64,000 bases of DNA from Isochrysis galbana (taxonomy: Eukaryota > Haptophyta > Isochrysidales > Isochrysidaceae): assembly GCA_018136815.1 (NCBI GenBank), contig CM030931.1:10985072-11049071 (forward strand), in the 5' to 3' direction. Shown piece after piece: positions 1 to 10,389 of this stretch. The position numbers were made by a program, and so were the translations under genes. Under the pieces are notes generated by a model that was not told where the DNA came from, searched no databases, and saw only the letters and a list, made by a program, of their open reading frames with translations. The stretch's first letter is position 1. The number at the start of each line of letters is the position of its first letter.

Positions 1-351
1 TGGAGCGCGCCGCCGCTTTTCTCCTCTGCCATCGCCTGACCTCCCCCCCGCCGAGCGGACACTGAAAGCACAGGCGCTCAACATAGCGCAACGAATCGTC
101 TGACCACCATAGCCACTCCTCACTCCAGACCCTTCCGTATTTTCCCTTGGACGCACCGTATTTCACGCCGATCTGTAACGCGACTAGTTAGTAGTTAGCT
201 ATCGGGCCAAAAGAATGATAGTTTTTGAGCACATTCAAGAGGCAAGAGATAAGAAAAAGGAGACGTTACGACGGGCAGATGCACCTCCCACGAATTTGCG
301 TCATTCGGCATACATGAGAGATGATACATGAACTATAGCTCTCGCAAGGCA

Positions 352-1978
352 TCACCACATTCCGAACGTCGGTGGGTTCCACGACACATAAGGGGAAGGG
401 CGCCTCGCCTTGGGATGCTTCTCGGCGGTGCGCAGAAGGGCCATCATCCGAGTGAAGCATTTTGTATGCGTACTACCGGGCTCAAGCGAGTGAAGACGGC
501 TCAAGTAGTAGAGATTTTGGCCCAGGCGCAAGCTAGCCTCGCCTTGCATGTGCGCGCTGGAATTCCAGAAGCGTCCCTCCCATGGCTTGGCACCCGCGGT
601 CTTGCCCCAGTAGTGAAACAGGTAGTACTTGGGACCGCGTCGGCCTGCTGAGTGTGGGTTGAAGTAGACACCTAGATCGTGCCGGATGAAGAACATGTAC
701 CAAAAGAAGCCTTGGTCCTCGGCGCCTGCCACGAAGCGCCACGTGTTTCTCTGAACGGCGACTGTGCTCAAGAGCGGAGTATGCCAGAACCTGCGGTCCA
801 CCGTTGTCGGGCTCGAGTAACTGGAACCACCTGCACTTATGTTGAAGAAGCGCGGGCGCAGCCGTTCAGCTGTAGACCGTGGTGGACCCAACAGCCGCCA
901 TCCGTGCGAGATATTGAACAGGCACTCCCTAAGCACGTGAACCCCATCTTCGAAGAGGCGTCTCGACGGACGGAGCAGGAGCTGGCCTGTGTTAAGCGGC
1001 GCCTCATGATCTGCAACACCGAGCAGGCGCATGCCCGCACCCGCCAACTTTGCGGAGTCGACCCTCTGATCCTTGCGATGGCGAAGGAAGACAGGCAACG
1101 CCAGATACCACCGATTACGCACGCTTCGCGGGGAGAGCTCAAACGGCATCAAATCAACATCAAGATCAGCCAAGAAAACAGCATCGTACTCTACTAACGA
1201 GACGAACTGCCACTTCCACCTGTACGACAGAGCGCATGGGAGGCCGTCAACGTTAGCATCATGTGGCAATGCACGGGACCGGGGAGGCTCTGTGCGGCCC
1301 TCACATGATCTGCGAAGGCATGTGAGTGTGAACTCCCCGATCGTGCAACTGCTTGCCCACACATCCATCGATCGCCGTCCACAGTCGCCGGCTCGTGGGA
1401 ATGACGCGCAGATCTGATTCACAGTCACTCGCTTCAGCTGGCGCCACCCCAGCTTCTGCCACTAGGAACACGTCCACTTGCCAAGGGCTTTCCAGCGCAG
1501 CCTTGAGCCTGCGCGCGCCCTGGCACCAACCGTACAGCGCACACTGCTGCTGCGTGCCGATGAGCAGTGTTCCGATCCCCAACCGCACTTGCCGGCTGGT
1601 CGGCATTGCAGTGAGGTTGGAACGCTCGGCGGCGACCGCTCCTCTCCTCCTTCTTGGCGGCGCGAGTACGCGCGTCGGCGCGAGCGCGAGCGTCCACCAC
1701 TCGGCATCAGCGTGTTCCCATCCCCACCAGTGGCCAAGGTTGGCCATGTCGCACTGCGAATACCACGCGCATAGACCGGCAGATGGAGCGAAGGAGACAA
1801 ACACACACCGTGTGCACCGCTCGCACCGCGCGAGGCACTCGAGGCTCGCTGTATGGAAGGGCGCCGGGCGTAGGCTCCAGAAGGCACTGTTCTGGCGCTC
1901 GCACTCCGCACCACCCTCCGATGCGTGCGTCCGCCCGCAGAACCCACGGTGCGCCGGCGGGCCAGCGGGCAGCGCCAT
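352..1978 (-). CDS. GT8-like glycosyltransferase, two exons
   Basis: Predicted retaining nucleotide-sugar glycosyltransferase, probably Golgi or secretory. I join exon 1 (1978-1383) to exon 2 (1309-352): the donor GTGGAC and the acceptor TTCGCAG are in matching phase and give 517 residues. After the join the protein reads VEYDAVFLADLDVDLMP, the beta strand and DxD-type metal motif of GT8/glycogenin-like enzymes. It then has PLNTGQLLLRPS (the N-T-G segment), AEDQGFFWYMF (the D-Q motif) and YLFHYWGKTAGAKPW, which matches the HxxGxxKPW motif near the GT8 C-terminus. The N-terminal 100 residues are Cys-rich (CLARCERCTRC and GLCAWYSQC), like a small disulfide domain, which suits a luminal protein. 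The start at 1978 was chosen because the frame upstream to 2086 reads through a repeat terminus. No membrane anchor is visible, so an upstream exon may be missing. The donor sugar and acceptor cannot be predicted. Confidence 0.72.
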
Positions 1979-2027
1979 CGACCGCCCTCTCGTGGGAAGC
2001 TTCCCGCGCGCGGGTCCTGGGTTTTCA

Positions 2028-2335
2028 GGTCGCGTTCCGTAGAAAGTAGAAAGTGGGAAGGACTCGATCTGGCTTCGAATCTCCATAGTTTTGTTTTATC
2101 ATAAAAATATTCTTGAAGATGACTACTACGTTGCTATCCGCTATCCCTTCCGCTAGGGTCCACACCTGACATCGCCTTCTCCCCACTCTCACTCCCCTTC
2201 CCGCCCCCCCCCTCGCCCCTCGTTCCTTTTTGTTCGGTTTCGGGGGGTCAAGGGTCAAGTCGCGTTCCGTCAAAAGAGGACCAGGCGATTTGTTTTCTTT
2301 TTGATTATTATTGTTACAATTACAACTCTAATACA
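2028..2335. repeat. Dispersed repeat with GTCGCGTTCCGT termini
   Basis: The 12-mer GTCGCGTTCCGT occurs at 2028-2040 and again at 2259-2270, enclosing a C-rich segment that resembles 16030-16170 (shared ATTCTTGAAG and CCTCGTTCCTTTTT blocks). The same 12-mer, or its core, recurs in the window near 17120, 44059 and 50611. It is probably an end of a mobile element. No gene is seen here. Confidence 0.5.
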
Positions 2336-3060
2336 ATTACAACGCTCCCCCACTCCCTACGCGGGCTGAGTTTTCATCTTCTTCGTCTTTTTCGGCCGGC
2401 AGGCGGCTTGTGGGGGAAGAGGAGAGTGGGGTGGATGTCTGGGAGGAAGACTCTGGGTGTTCGCCCGCCATGCACGCCGTGCGTATGATGAGTGGCAATT
2501 CACACGCGCGGGGATCGTGGGGCGCGATGAGCGAGGCGGGGGTCGTCGGCGCGCGCGCCCGCCGATCGAGCTCAAGCCACTGGAGCTGGGCTCGGTCGTT
2601 CCACCAGAAGGGTTGTGTCGTCCGAGCGTGCCGGTGTCCAAGGCGGGTGTCCGCGCGCCGCTCCACGAGCCCAAGCCACCTGGAGCTCGGTCGTGGCACC
2701 TGTCGAGAGGTGTTGCGCAAACCTCTCGTTCCGCCCAGAGGAGTTGTGTCGTCCGAGGTCGTGCCGGCGTCGAGCGGTGAGCAAGGTGGGCGTCGTGCGC
2801 GCGCGCGCCCGCTCGAGGTGGATGGCGTGCCGGGCGCCGAGCGCGCAGTGTCCGAGGCGTCGTGCGCGCCCGCTCCTCGAGCGGGCAGGTGCGAGCCGAG
2901 TGGCGGGCGGGGGCCGGGCAGGTGCGAGCCGAGTGGCGGGCGGGGGGCGGGCGGCGGAATGAGCACACCACCGGATACAGGAGGGGAGGAGGGGAGAGGG
3001 AAGGGGAAGGGGGGGGGGGGGGGTGCACGCGCCCCTCCCGGTGTCTGGCGGTGGCGGCGG

Positions 3061-3910
3061 ATGAGCCGGTGCTCCTAGGGGCACGCGAGGTGGGAACGAC
3101 GGTGGAGGAGGCGAAGGCGGCGGTGGAGGCGAGTTGGGTGAAGGTGGCGGGAGTGGAGGCGGAGGCGAAGGCGGCGGTGGAGGCGGAGGAGGCGAAGGTG
3201 GTGGAGGAGGGGTCGAGGGAGGTGGAGGCGGCGGTGACGGCGGCGGCGGCGGATGAGCCGGTGCTCCCAGTGGCACGCGCGGTGGGAACGACGGCGGAGG
3301 GGGCGAAGGCGGCGGTGGAGGCGAGTTGGGTGAAGGTGGCGGGAGTGGAGGCGGAGGCGAAGGCGGCGGAGGAGGCGGAGGAGGCGAGGGAGGCGGGGGA
3401 GGGGTCGAGGGCGGCGGAGGCGGCGGCGATGGCGGTGGCGGCGGATGAGCCGGTGCTCCCAGTGGCACGCGCGGTGGGAACGACGGCGGAGGGGGCGAAG
3501 GCGGCGGTGGAGGCGAGTTGGGTGAAGGTGGCGGGAGTGGAGGCGGAGGCGAAGGCGGCGGTGGAGGCGGAGGAGGAGAAGGTGGTGGAGGAGGGGTCGA
3601 TGGCGGCGGAGGCGGCGGCGATGGCGGTGGCGGCGGGTGAGCCGGTGTCCCTAGAGGCACGCGCGGTGGGAACGACGGCGGAGGGGGCGAAGGCGGCGGT
3701 GGAGGCGAGTTGGGTGAAGGTTCCCAACAGGAACGCGAGGCGGGAAGGACGGTGGAGGAGGTGAAGGCGGCGGTGGGGGCGAGGCGGCGCGAGGGTGGAG
3801 GGAGTGGAGGAGGAGGCGAAGGCGGCGGAGGGGGCGGAGGAGGCGAAGGTGGCGGGGGAGGGGTCGATGGCGGCGGAGGCGGAGAGGAGGGCGGCGGAGG
3901 CGGGCGCGCC
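3061..3910. repeat. 192-bp minisatellite, about 3 full units plus degenerate tail
   Basis: Unit starts (A/GTGAGCCGGTG) fall at 3061, 3253, 3445 and 3637, so the period is exactly 192 bp. A degenerate continuation reaches about 3910. Because 192 is divisible by 3, every frame stays open. On the minus strand one frame (2572-3660) encodes 64-residue units of PPPPPSPPPPPP blocks separated by a PLGAPAH-type spacer, like algal hydroxyproline-rich wall or pherophorin-type glycoproteins. The other frames read Ala/Ser-rich and Glu/Ala-rich. No signal peptide, start context or non-repetitive domain supports any one frame, so I call it a repeat with possible HRGP coding capacity. The flank 2590-2960 holds shorter, decayed repeats of about 110 bp. 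Confidence 0.8.
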
Positions 3911-3949
3911 GGTGCTCCTAGAGGCTTGTCGACTGTTTTTCACATGTAG

Positions 3950-4330
3950 GCTTCGGGCCCAACGTTGGGGGAGGGGGAGGACGGGCCTTTTGTATCATGT
4001 TTGGGTGGCGGCGCTCATGTGTGCGCCGCCGTGTGGGGGCCCAGCCTTGCGGCTTTCCCCATGGTGCTCTTCTCTTGTGGGGCGCATCGCCTCGCGCGCC
4101 TGGGGCCCGGGGCCGGGGCTTATCCGCTTGGTCGCTATATCGTTATCGTGTTTTATTTTTTCGTGTTTGATGACGTATTCTATTTTCAGTTTTTGTGCTA
4201 ATCGTGTCAGTTTAGGACTAGGTGCTAGTTTTTCGTTGTCTACGATTTCGAAAGTGGGTGGAAATCATTAGTGACGATTCTATTTTGGGGCTGTCGGCCC
4301 ATGTCCCATGTCACATGTCAGCTTGGACGC
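3950..4330 (-). repeat. Retroelement 3' region, decayed copy 1
   Basis: On the minus strand it contains GRQPQNRIVTNDFHPL and then, after a frameshift, DNEKLAPSPKL and LKIEYVI. This aligns with GRQPKKRIDVNEFRPI, DNDLVPSSKLV and LNIKHII encoded at 16345-16530 (-). Both are followed by a GC-rich tract containing GGGGGCCxxGCCTTxCGGC on the plus strand. Conservation at protein level across a frameshift indicates the decayed tail of an element ORF rather than a host gene. I do not recognise the protein. Confidence 0.55.
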
Positions 4331-4659
4331 TTGGACTCTTCTAGACTCTAGACGAGTCCGTGCAGTTGCCAGTTGCCAAAGTGTGCCGATTTGCAGAGCA
4401 CGGTAAAGCGTAAAGCGTTCGATCGTTCTTCGTATAACATGAATGATCACTATTGAATTTTATGTTTATGTCGTCGTAGTGGATTCTGTCTGTAGAAGTC
4501 GGTCGGTAAGTATGTATCGCCATGCGCCATGCGCCATGCGCCATGTGAGTAGGTATAGATAGATAGTATTTCTCTCCAAGCATGTCCTCGCGAGAGGTGA
4601 TGTGGAAGCTAGCGATATTGACGGTCTCCAGCTCTTCCCCGCTTTTCCAAGCACCCCAA

Positions 4660-4803
4660 CAACTAAGTTTATACTTAGACGCGATGGAGCGCGCCGACGC
4701 GACTCCCCTCTCCTGCTTCGGGCCCCCCGCCGAGGGCGCCCCCCCAGTGCCCATGGAGCAGCCGCTGTCGAAGCGGCCGCGTCCGCCCACTGAGGCCGAA
4801 CAG
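4660..4803 (+). other. Conserved leader motif plus short ORF start
   Basis: CAACTAAGTTTATACTT lies just upstream of an ATG at 4684. The encoded start MERADATPLSCFGPP continues to a basic SKRPRPP segment and meets a plausible donor (GTGCGT) at 4804. The same leader precedes ATGGAGCGCGCCGACGC at 19341-19380, and a similar one precedes an ATG at 56703 on the minus strand. Because it recurs, this is more likely the 5' end of a dispersed element or retroposed leader than a unique gene. Confidence 0.45.
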
Positions 4804-5090
4804 GTGCGTGCGATTCCGGTCGCGCCACACGGCCCGTGGCCCCGGCCACACCACCCATGGCAGCCATGCTGGCCTCCTGCCAAGCTCCACCTCCGCGTTC
4901 TTCTTGAAATCCTCAATCTTGGACGGAGGGTATACATTGGGCTCAGATTCCCAAGTGTCACCCTCCGCACCAAAAGTGCACCATCGCACAGCAACGTGTG
5001 TGATGCCCGCACGCCTTGACATGCCCACCACCTTGTCCACCTCCCACTCACCCTCCAATGAAGACGTTGATGTGAGTGCGCGCTTTGCAC
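4803..5090 (-). CDS. Chromodomain protein exon (partial)
   Basis: The minus-strand frame reads EWEVDKVVGMSRRAG, then HVAVRW, GDTWESEPNV and KIEDFKKNAE. This has the chromodomain layout: an N-terminal [EW/Y]EV strand, a VRW strand, an acidic loop with DTWE, and a C-terminal helix with an aromatic/F-x-K pattern. Aromatic residues occupy the expected cage positions (W of EWEV, W of VRW, W of DTWE). Such domains bind methylated histone tails, or occur in chromovirus integrases. An acceptor-like CTGTAG lies at 5091-5096, so the exon probably starts at 5090. Neighbouring exons could not be assigned, and no integrase motif was seen nearby. The stretch overlaps the plus-strand leader ORF at 4684-4803. 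Confidence 0.6.
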
Positions 5091-5099
5091 CTACAGAAC

Positions 5100-6370
5100 A
5101 CGTGTGAGAGGAGAGAAAGCTCAACTCACATAGCAGTGGTGGTCTCCAGCTCCCGCATGTGGGACAGTAATGTGGGTGGGTATGTACGGGTGATTGGGGC
5201 AAGTGCTACAAAAATCGCCATGGCAAGCTCTGTGCTTCTCATTGCAGCGCCCTCTGCGCATGAGCGAGAGCGTGTTGCCAAAGGTGGTGCGGGGGGCACA
5301 TGGTGCGGGTAGGAGTGCACTCCAACCGCTCGGAAGGCTTCATGGGGTGAGGGGACAAGGTCACACACCTGAGCGGGCCATCCCCTTGCTCGGTTCGGGT
5401 GCCGCAGCCTCCGCGGGCTCGAGGGGCAGCCGGCCGAGGCGGCCGCCACCTTGGTTGTAGTTCCTCACCCCACCACCCAAAAAAAAATCCCCTTGCGTAG
5501 ATGGTGTACCCCCTTTGGTTTGCCACAGTGAGAATGCACTACTGACTTGCGATAGGTGTGTAGCCCTGCCTGAATCTTCAGATCTTTTTTGTTCCACAAA
5601 ATTTTCGTTTGTGCGTCTCGAGGTTCGAGGCCCACCGGCCACCGGCGGCCACCGTCCGTCCCTCGGTAACGGGCGAGGTGGCGAGGTGTTAGGTGCCGAC
5701 AAGTCGAGTCCGCTTGCGCATCCTGTCGTCTCGCTCGCCCCTCCACCGCCAGCCCCAGCCCCCACGCCACCCCTACCGCCACCCCCTCCACTCTCCCCTC
5801 TCCCTCTCGTCCCCAACCCCACACCCCCACCTCTCCCTCTTCCCCTCTCCCCTTGCCACGCCGGCCCGCCGGCGCTGCCAGCGCCCCGCCCAGTGACCCC
5901 GAATTTCGCGTTGTCCCCTTGGCTTCCCGCCCAAGCTTCAAGTGTCGGTCAATTTTTTTTCGTCGATCTTCGAGCCGGCCATTTTTTGGTAAAAAAATCG
6001 CGAAACCCTGGCCGGGCCCAACCTCATGTGCGCGCCTACCAACTACACGCGCGCAGGGTGCTCCCCCCCCCCCCCCCCCTCTCCTCCTCCCCCCCCTCCC
6101 CCCCCCTCCCCCCTTTTCCCGCTGGAACGCCTTCAGTCTGTCGTCGTCGGTAGGTCCGGTCCGTCCGTCCGGTCCGTGGGGTCGCCACACCCCTTCTCGT
6201 CTTCTTCTGCTCTCTTCTTTGCGTCCGTGGGATGAGGTCCAGAGGTTGTGTCATCATCATCTCCTTCTTTCTTTCCTTCTCTCTTTGCTCACGGTAGACT
6301 ATCAAGCTTCATACCGTAAGTGGCGGGGATTTTGAAGGTTGGACCGACGAGACGAGAGATATCTGGGGCC
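5100..6370. other. Non-genic stretch with a dispersed repeat at 5880-6010
   Basis: No convincing gene. The segment with CCCAAGCTTC and TTTTTTTTCGTCGATCTTCGAG at about 5880-6010 matches 11540-11730 (same GTGACCCC, TTGTCCCCTTGGCTTCCCG and GGCCCAAC blocks). The rest is C-rich, including a poly-C run at 6062-6078, with CT-rich sequence up to the GA microsatellite. Confidence 0.6.
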
Positions 6371-6476
6371 GGGGACGGGGGGGGGGGGGAGAGGGTGAGA
6401 GAAGAGAGGGAGAGCGAGAGAGAGAGGGAGAGCGAGCGAGAGAGAGAGGGAGGGAAGGAGGGAGAGAGAAAGAGGG

Positions 6477-6507
<31 letters not shown>

Positions 6508-6579
6508 GAGAGAGAGAGAGAGAAGAGAGGGAGAGCGAGAGAGAGAGAGAGGGAGGGAGGGAGGGAGAGAGAAAGAGGG

Positions 6580-6655
<76 letters not shown>

Positions 6656-6658
6656 AGG

Positions 6659-6697
<39 letters not shown>

Positions 6698-6766
6698 AGA
6701 GAGAGGGAGGGAGAGAGAGAGAGAGGGAGGGAGAGAGAGAGAGAGAAGAGAGAGAGAGAGCGGCTT
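6371..6766. repeat. GA-rich microsatellite
   Basis: About 400 bp of GAGA, GAGG and GGGA tracts beginning with a G run. Long low-complexity open frames on both strands arise from it. It sits about 240 bp upstream of the start at 7007, so it may lie in that gene's 5' region. Confidence 0.95.
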
Positions 6767-7006
6767 TCTCTTCCTTCGTGCATGGTTGGCGCTCGGGAAA
6801 GCAAGGGTGGGCGGACCGCTCGCCGCCTTCCACCTCCCTCTCCCGCTCTGCCCCTCCTTCCCCCCCCCGCCCTACCTCTCCCCCGCCGCCGCCCCATCCG
6901 GCCGCCCCCTCCAACCCCCCCCCCCCACCCGCCCCCCCCCGCCGCCCCCCGCCCGCCCGTTTCCCGGCTCGGCCCTGGCTGGCCCCTCCTTCCTCGCTTC
7001 CTGCCG

Positions 7007-9304
7007 ATGGTCGCAGAGGACGCCGCGGCCGGCGGAGGATGGTTCGCGTGGGAGCCCGAGGAGTGGGTGCGTGCACGCGGCCGTCCGCACACGTTTGAGA
7101 GCGCGCATTTTGCCGTCCGATGGGGAGGCGAGGGCGCCGAGGCCGAGCGGGCGAGCCGTGCGGCTGTCCACGTGTGCAAGTGGCTCGAGCGCTGTTGGGC
7201 ACGCCTGTGCAGCCCCGACTCGGCCGACTTCTTCGTGATCCCTTACTCGGCCGAAGGGTGGTGCGCCGACGGGGTGATGCCGCGTCGTAAGATCAATGTG
7301 TACATCGGCGACAAGCTAGCACCGCACCCCGGTGTGGGCTGGGCGCACCAGGGGACGTACGTCGAGCATGGCGTGGCCACTGTGCGCCATCACCATGCCA
7401 ACCAGCAGGGCAAGCTCCACCACTCGTACCTGGCGCTCGGATACGGCGCCGCCGAGAATGAGCGCACCGTGTGCCACGAGTTTGCTCACGCGCTGCAAAT
7501 GCACACGGGAGGCCACGTCGACTCCCGCTGCGTTGGCTACCAGTGGGAGGCGCACGCCGAGTACTGTACTCACCTGCTCAGACCGGACCAGCCCAGCTGG
7601 GCGCCCCATCTGAAGCGCTTTCTCGAGACGTCGAACCTGCCAATCGACTGCACAAACGCCGCGGATGACGGGCAAGCAGGACGACAATACATCGTCTGGC
7701 CCTTCTACTGCTTTCTGGACTCGCGCTTCGGCCGAGGCTTTGTGCATCGCTTGTGGCACGTCGACCGGATGCAGCGCCAGGCCCATGGACGCGGCTCGCT
7801 CGACATGCTGTCAAACCTGGCGTCGACCGGGGAGGGCGCCGACTGGCTGATGGATGTTAGGAAGCCGGGTGAGACAGGATCCGCCTTTTTGTCGCGGATA
7901 TTTGCGGACTTCGCCCTCGCGTCGCTCACCCTTCACTGGGGGTGGTCTGCAGAGCAGCACAGCGCGTTGCACAAGGCTGCCTCGCCGTTGCTGCCCTCTA
8001 GGTTTACCCGGCTGCGCCGGCTGTGCCGACCCTCGAGCCCGCCGCCCTCCAAGGGAGCTGTTGGCTGGCGTCCCGATGCCGCTCGTCCTCTGAAACGCTT
8101 AGGGAGCCATGCCTTTCGTGTAGAACCGTGCGCGGGCGCGCAGCAGCTTCGGTTGGTAGTGAGGTGGGCGGCGTCGTCTGTGCCCGGTGAGATACGACTC
8201 GCCGTCGTGTGCATGGACGTCCGCACTTGTGAGCAGCTCGCCGTTGCCGGTCCGGAGGGCAGCGTGCGGGTTGGCGGCAGAAGCTTTAGTCATTCCGAGA
8301 CCATCGGCGCGTCAGTCGAGGGGTCGCAGAATATCATGGAGGCCTCCGTGTGCGTCGATGTCGTGCGCCGCACGGGTGTCGCATATCTTGCCACAGTGTG
8401 CGCCGGGACCGAAGACTTTGCTCCATGCGAGTGGGGCACAAAGCCCTCCACGCTCGCGACGGCTAAGTACACAGTGTGGCTCAGCGGCTGTGAACCGCAT
8501 ACCGATTGCGAGGTTTTGAAGCCGCCGGCTCCTGCACGCACGTTGGCAATCCCGTTGTCAGGGAAGCTGCAGGTGCCGACGGGACTCGCAAATCTGCAGC
8601 CCAAACATCGAGAGGGCGGTGGCGGAGCGAGTCTGACAGGCAGAGACGTGCGCTCAGGCACTCCACACCAGACCAATGACGTGTTGCTCAACTCAGAGCT
8701 GAGCGTCGACAGTAGTGTGCACCTGCGGGCCATTACGTTTGCTTACCGCTGGTTGTGCGGGTACTCAACGAACAAGGGCTCGCCAGGGCCTCGATTTGAG
8801 ATCCAGCTGCTCCGGACCTACGGCGACTGCGCGGATGACGAGGAGGTGGACGACGACGCCACCACTCTGTACGAAAGCCCCGAGGTCGATGCCACACCCT
8901 ACTCGTTTGATGCTGCCACGGGCGGGCACCCGCAAAATTACTCGCCTGCATCCCGAGTCACCGCACCGCTTGACATCTTGCTGCCACCTGGCCGCTATAA
9001 TTTGCGCTTGCGCTTCCGCAATGGCTGCCGCAATATGCATCTTCAAGGTGCCGATCTTGCGAGGAAATGTGACCTCAATCTACAGCTTGAGTTTGGAGAC
9101 GACCAGCGCATTGCACCGTTGCCAACGCCAACCGCCACGGCGCACGCCGAGGAGGCCCTTGCCGTGGAACAGCAGCAGAGCGTCCAACTGTTGTTGGACG
9201 CACTTCCCGACCGTACATGTGCGCAGGTGCGCTCAGCGCTCGCTATACACGGTTGGAATGCCGACGTTGCTGCAGCCTCCCTGCTTGGAATTCAGGACAT
9301 TTGA
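7007..9304 (+). CDS. DUF6055-like HExxH metalloprotease with C-terminal UBA/CUE-like segment
   Basis: Single-exon protein of 765 residues if the ATG at 7007 is used. The frame is open further upstream, but only through the GA microsatellite and a Pro-rich tract, so I reject those starts. The motif ENERTVCHEFAHALQMH holds a zincin HExxH (HEFAH). About 25 residues later WEAHAEYCTH could supply a third zinc ligand, in the gluzincin/DUF6055 style. A preceding INVYIGDKL strand also fits that family. The middle (about 350-700) looks like one or two beta-sandwich domains, with a DILLPPGRYNLRLRF segment. The last 50 residues (LLDALPDRTCAQVRSAL, HGWNADVAAASLL) resemble a UBA/CUE ubiquitin-binding three-helix bundle. 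No signal peptide is visible from 7007, so a cytosolic role is inferred. Substrate unknown. Confidence 0.7.
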   Translation: MVAEDAAAGGGWFAWEPEEWVRARGRPHTFESAHFAVRWGGEGAEAERASRAAVHVCKWLERCWARLCSPDSADFFVIPYSAEGWCADGVMPRRKINVYIGDKLAPHPGVGWAHQGTYVEHGVATVRHHHANQQGKLHHSYLALGYGAAENERTVCHEFAHALQMHTGGHVDSRCVGYQWEAHAEYCTHLLRPDQPSWAPHLKRFLETSNLPIDCTNAADDGQAGRQYIVWPFYCFLDSRFGRGFVHRLWHVDRMQRQAHGRGSLDMLSNLASTGEGADWLMDVRKPGETGSAFLSRIFADFALASLTLHWGWSAEQHSALHKAASPLLPSRFTRLRRLCRPSSPPPSKGAVGWRPDAARPLKRLGSHAFRVEPCAGAQQLRLVVRWAASSVPGEIRLAVVCMDVRTCEQLAVAGPEGSVRVGGRSFSHSETIGASVEGSQNIMEASVCVDVVRRTGVAYLATVCAGTEDFAPCEWGTKPSTLATAKYTVWLSGCEPHTDCEVLKPPAPARTLAIPLSGKLQVPTGLANLQPKHREGGGGASLTGRDVRSGTPHQTNDVLLNSELSVDSSVHLRAITFAYRWLCGYSTNKGSPGPRFEIQLLRTYGDCADDEEVDDDATTLYESPEVDATPYSFDAATGGHPQNYSPASRVTAPLDILLPPGRYNLRLRFRNGCRNMHLQGADLARKCDLNLQLEFGDDQRIAPLPTPTATAHAEEALAVEQQQSVQLLLDALPDRTCAQVRSALAIHGWNADVAAASLLGIQDI

Positions 9305-9370
9305 CCTCCCTCCGTCGTTAATTTCTTCGGTATTAGCTCCACAGCTCATTCAAAAACTTTCAATTCATTA

Positions 9371-9480
9371 CTAGCCCGGTCACTCACTCATTTCAACCAC
9401 CGTTTTCTACCTTTCCTGGGTGTCCAAAGATTCCGCAGGGTTCCCCCATATACCTGCCCCGCCAGCTGCCTGGCGGTAGT
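9371..9480. repeat. Element end with GGTCACTCACTC terminus
   Basis: CTAGCCCGGTCACTCACTC is followed by AACCACCGTTTTCTACC and CTGGGTGTCCAAAGATTCC. The same order occurs at 19983-20070. Reverse-oriented termini occur at 16822-16840 and 43218-43233. In both long copies the minus strand encodes GILGHPG followed by an EN(G/S)G ending at a stop, so this may be the 3' end of an element ORF. Confidence 0.55.
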
Positions 9481-9905
9481 AAGTCGGTTGTAGGTGGTTG
9501 TGTCGGCCTGGGCTTGCTGTAGTTGATTGAAGTCTTGCTTGCAGCTAGGTGCTTTTGAGTGCCCAGATAGGCGAATGGATGGAGGTTGGAGGATGGAGGA
9601 TGGACGGTGTTTGTGTCGTATTCCATACGAGGACAGACTTTTACTTCTAAACCGTGAGCTATTTTAAGTCTCAAGGTCTCGTTGATGGGTATACCGCCTC
9701 TTTTTCTACTTTCTCTTGATGACATCAAAGGTTCCATGATAGTCGTCTGACTTCTTTCGTATCTCGGTCGCAGCTCTCCCAGCGAGGTGCGCTCTCGTTG
9801 TGCCGACTCCTCCGTCGCATGTCCATGCGCCGCTAAGTTGCCTTGGTACCGACGCTTGGCAGTCCGTCCTGGTGTGGTTAGTTTTCGCCCTGTTTGGTTT
9901 AGTTT

Positions 9906-10330
9906 GTGTGTGTCCGTGTGACGGCAACTTTTTGGAGCCCCTGTGTTGTAGTCCCTCGTGTCTACCTTGGACCTAAGAAGCTCTCGTTCTCATTCTCTCT
10001 CTCTTCCCCTAGCTCGCTAGCTAGCCTCGTCCCTACCCTCCAACGCCGCGCGTTGCGAGCCTCCGAACCTCCGTCTACCTCTTCGCTCCTAGCACTCGAT
10101 GGCAGACACTGTCAGACCCGACTCCTACTATGACCTCTCAGACATATTCCCGCAAGCAACAACCAACGACTCTTTCACGGCCGCGTCAGCTGCCGGCTCG
10201 GTCGAACGGCCCTCTGCCTATGAGCCAGTAGTCATCGCATGTTCGACAGTTTGTCACTTCTTGACATTGTCGATGCCATTGTGCACTTTGCACTTTGCGC
10301 CCGTTCCAAGATCATAAAATGTGGTTTATG
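9906..10330 (+). repeat. Probable retroelement 5' leader with short ORF start
   Basis: A CT-rich leader (about 9960-10090) precedes ATG 10099, which encodes MADTVRPDSYYDLSDIFPQ and then Ser/Thr/Ala-rich sequence, ending at 10317. The layout (CT-rich leader, ATG, low-complexity N-terminus, abrupt loss) resembles the other leader-ORF copies in this window, though the protein differs. I do not recognise it. Confidence 0.35.
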
Positions 10331-10389
10331 ATTATGATCTCCGGCTGAGGCTCGTTAGCTTGTTAGGCAACCTACTTTTATAAGTGGGG

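Noticed and set aside
6320-7006. Extending the 7007 protein N-terminally to 6320
   Set aside because: The extra 229 residues are Arg/Glu translation of a GA microsatellite and a Pro tract without a domain; ATG 7007 directly precedes folded-looking sequence.
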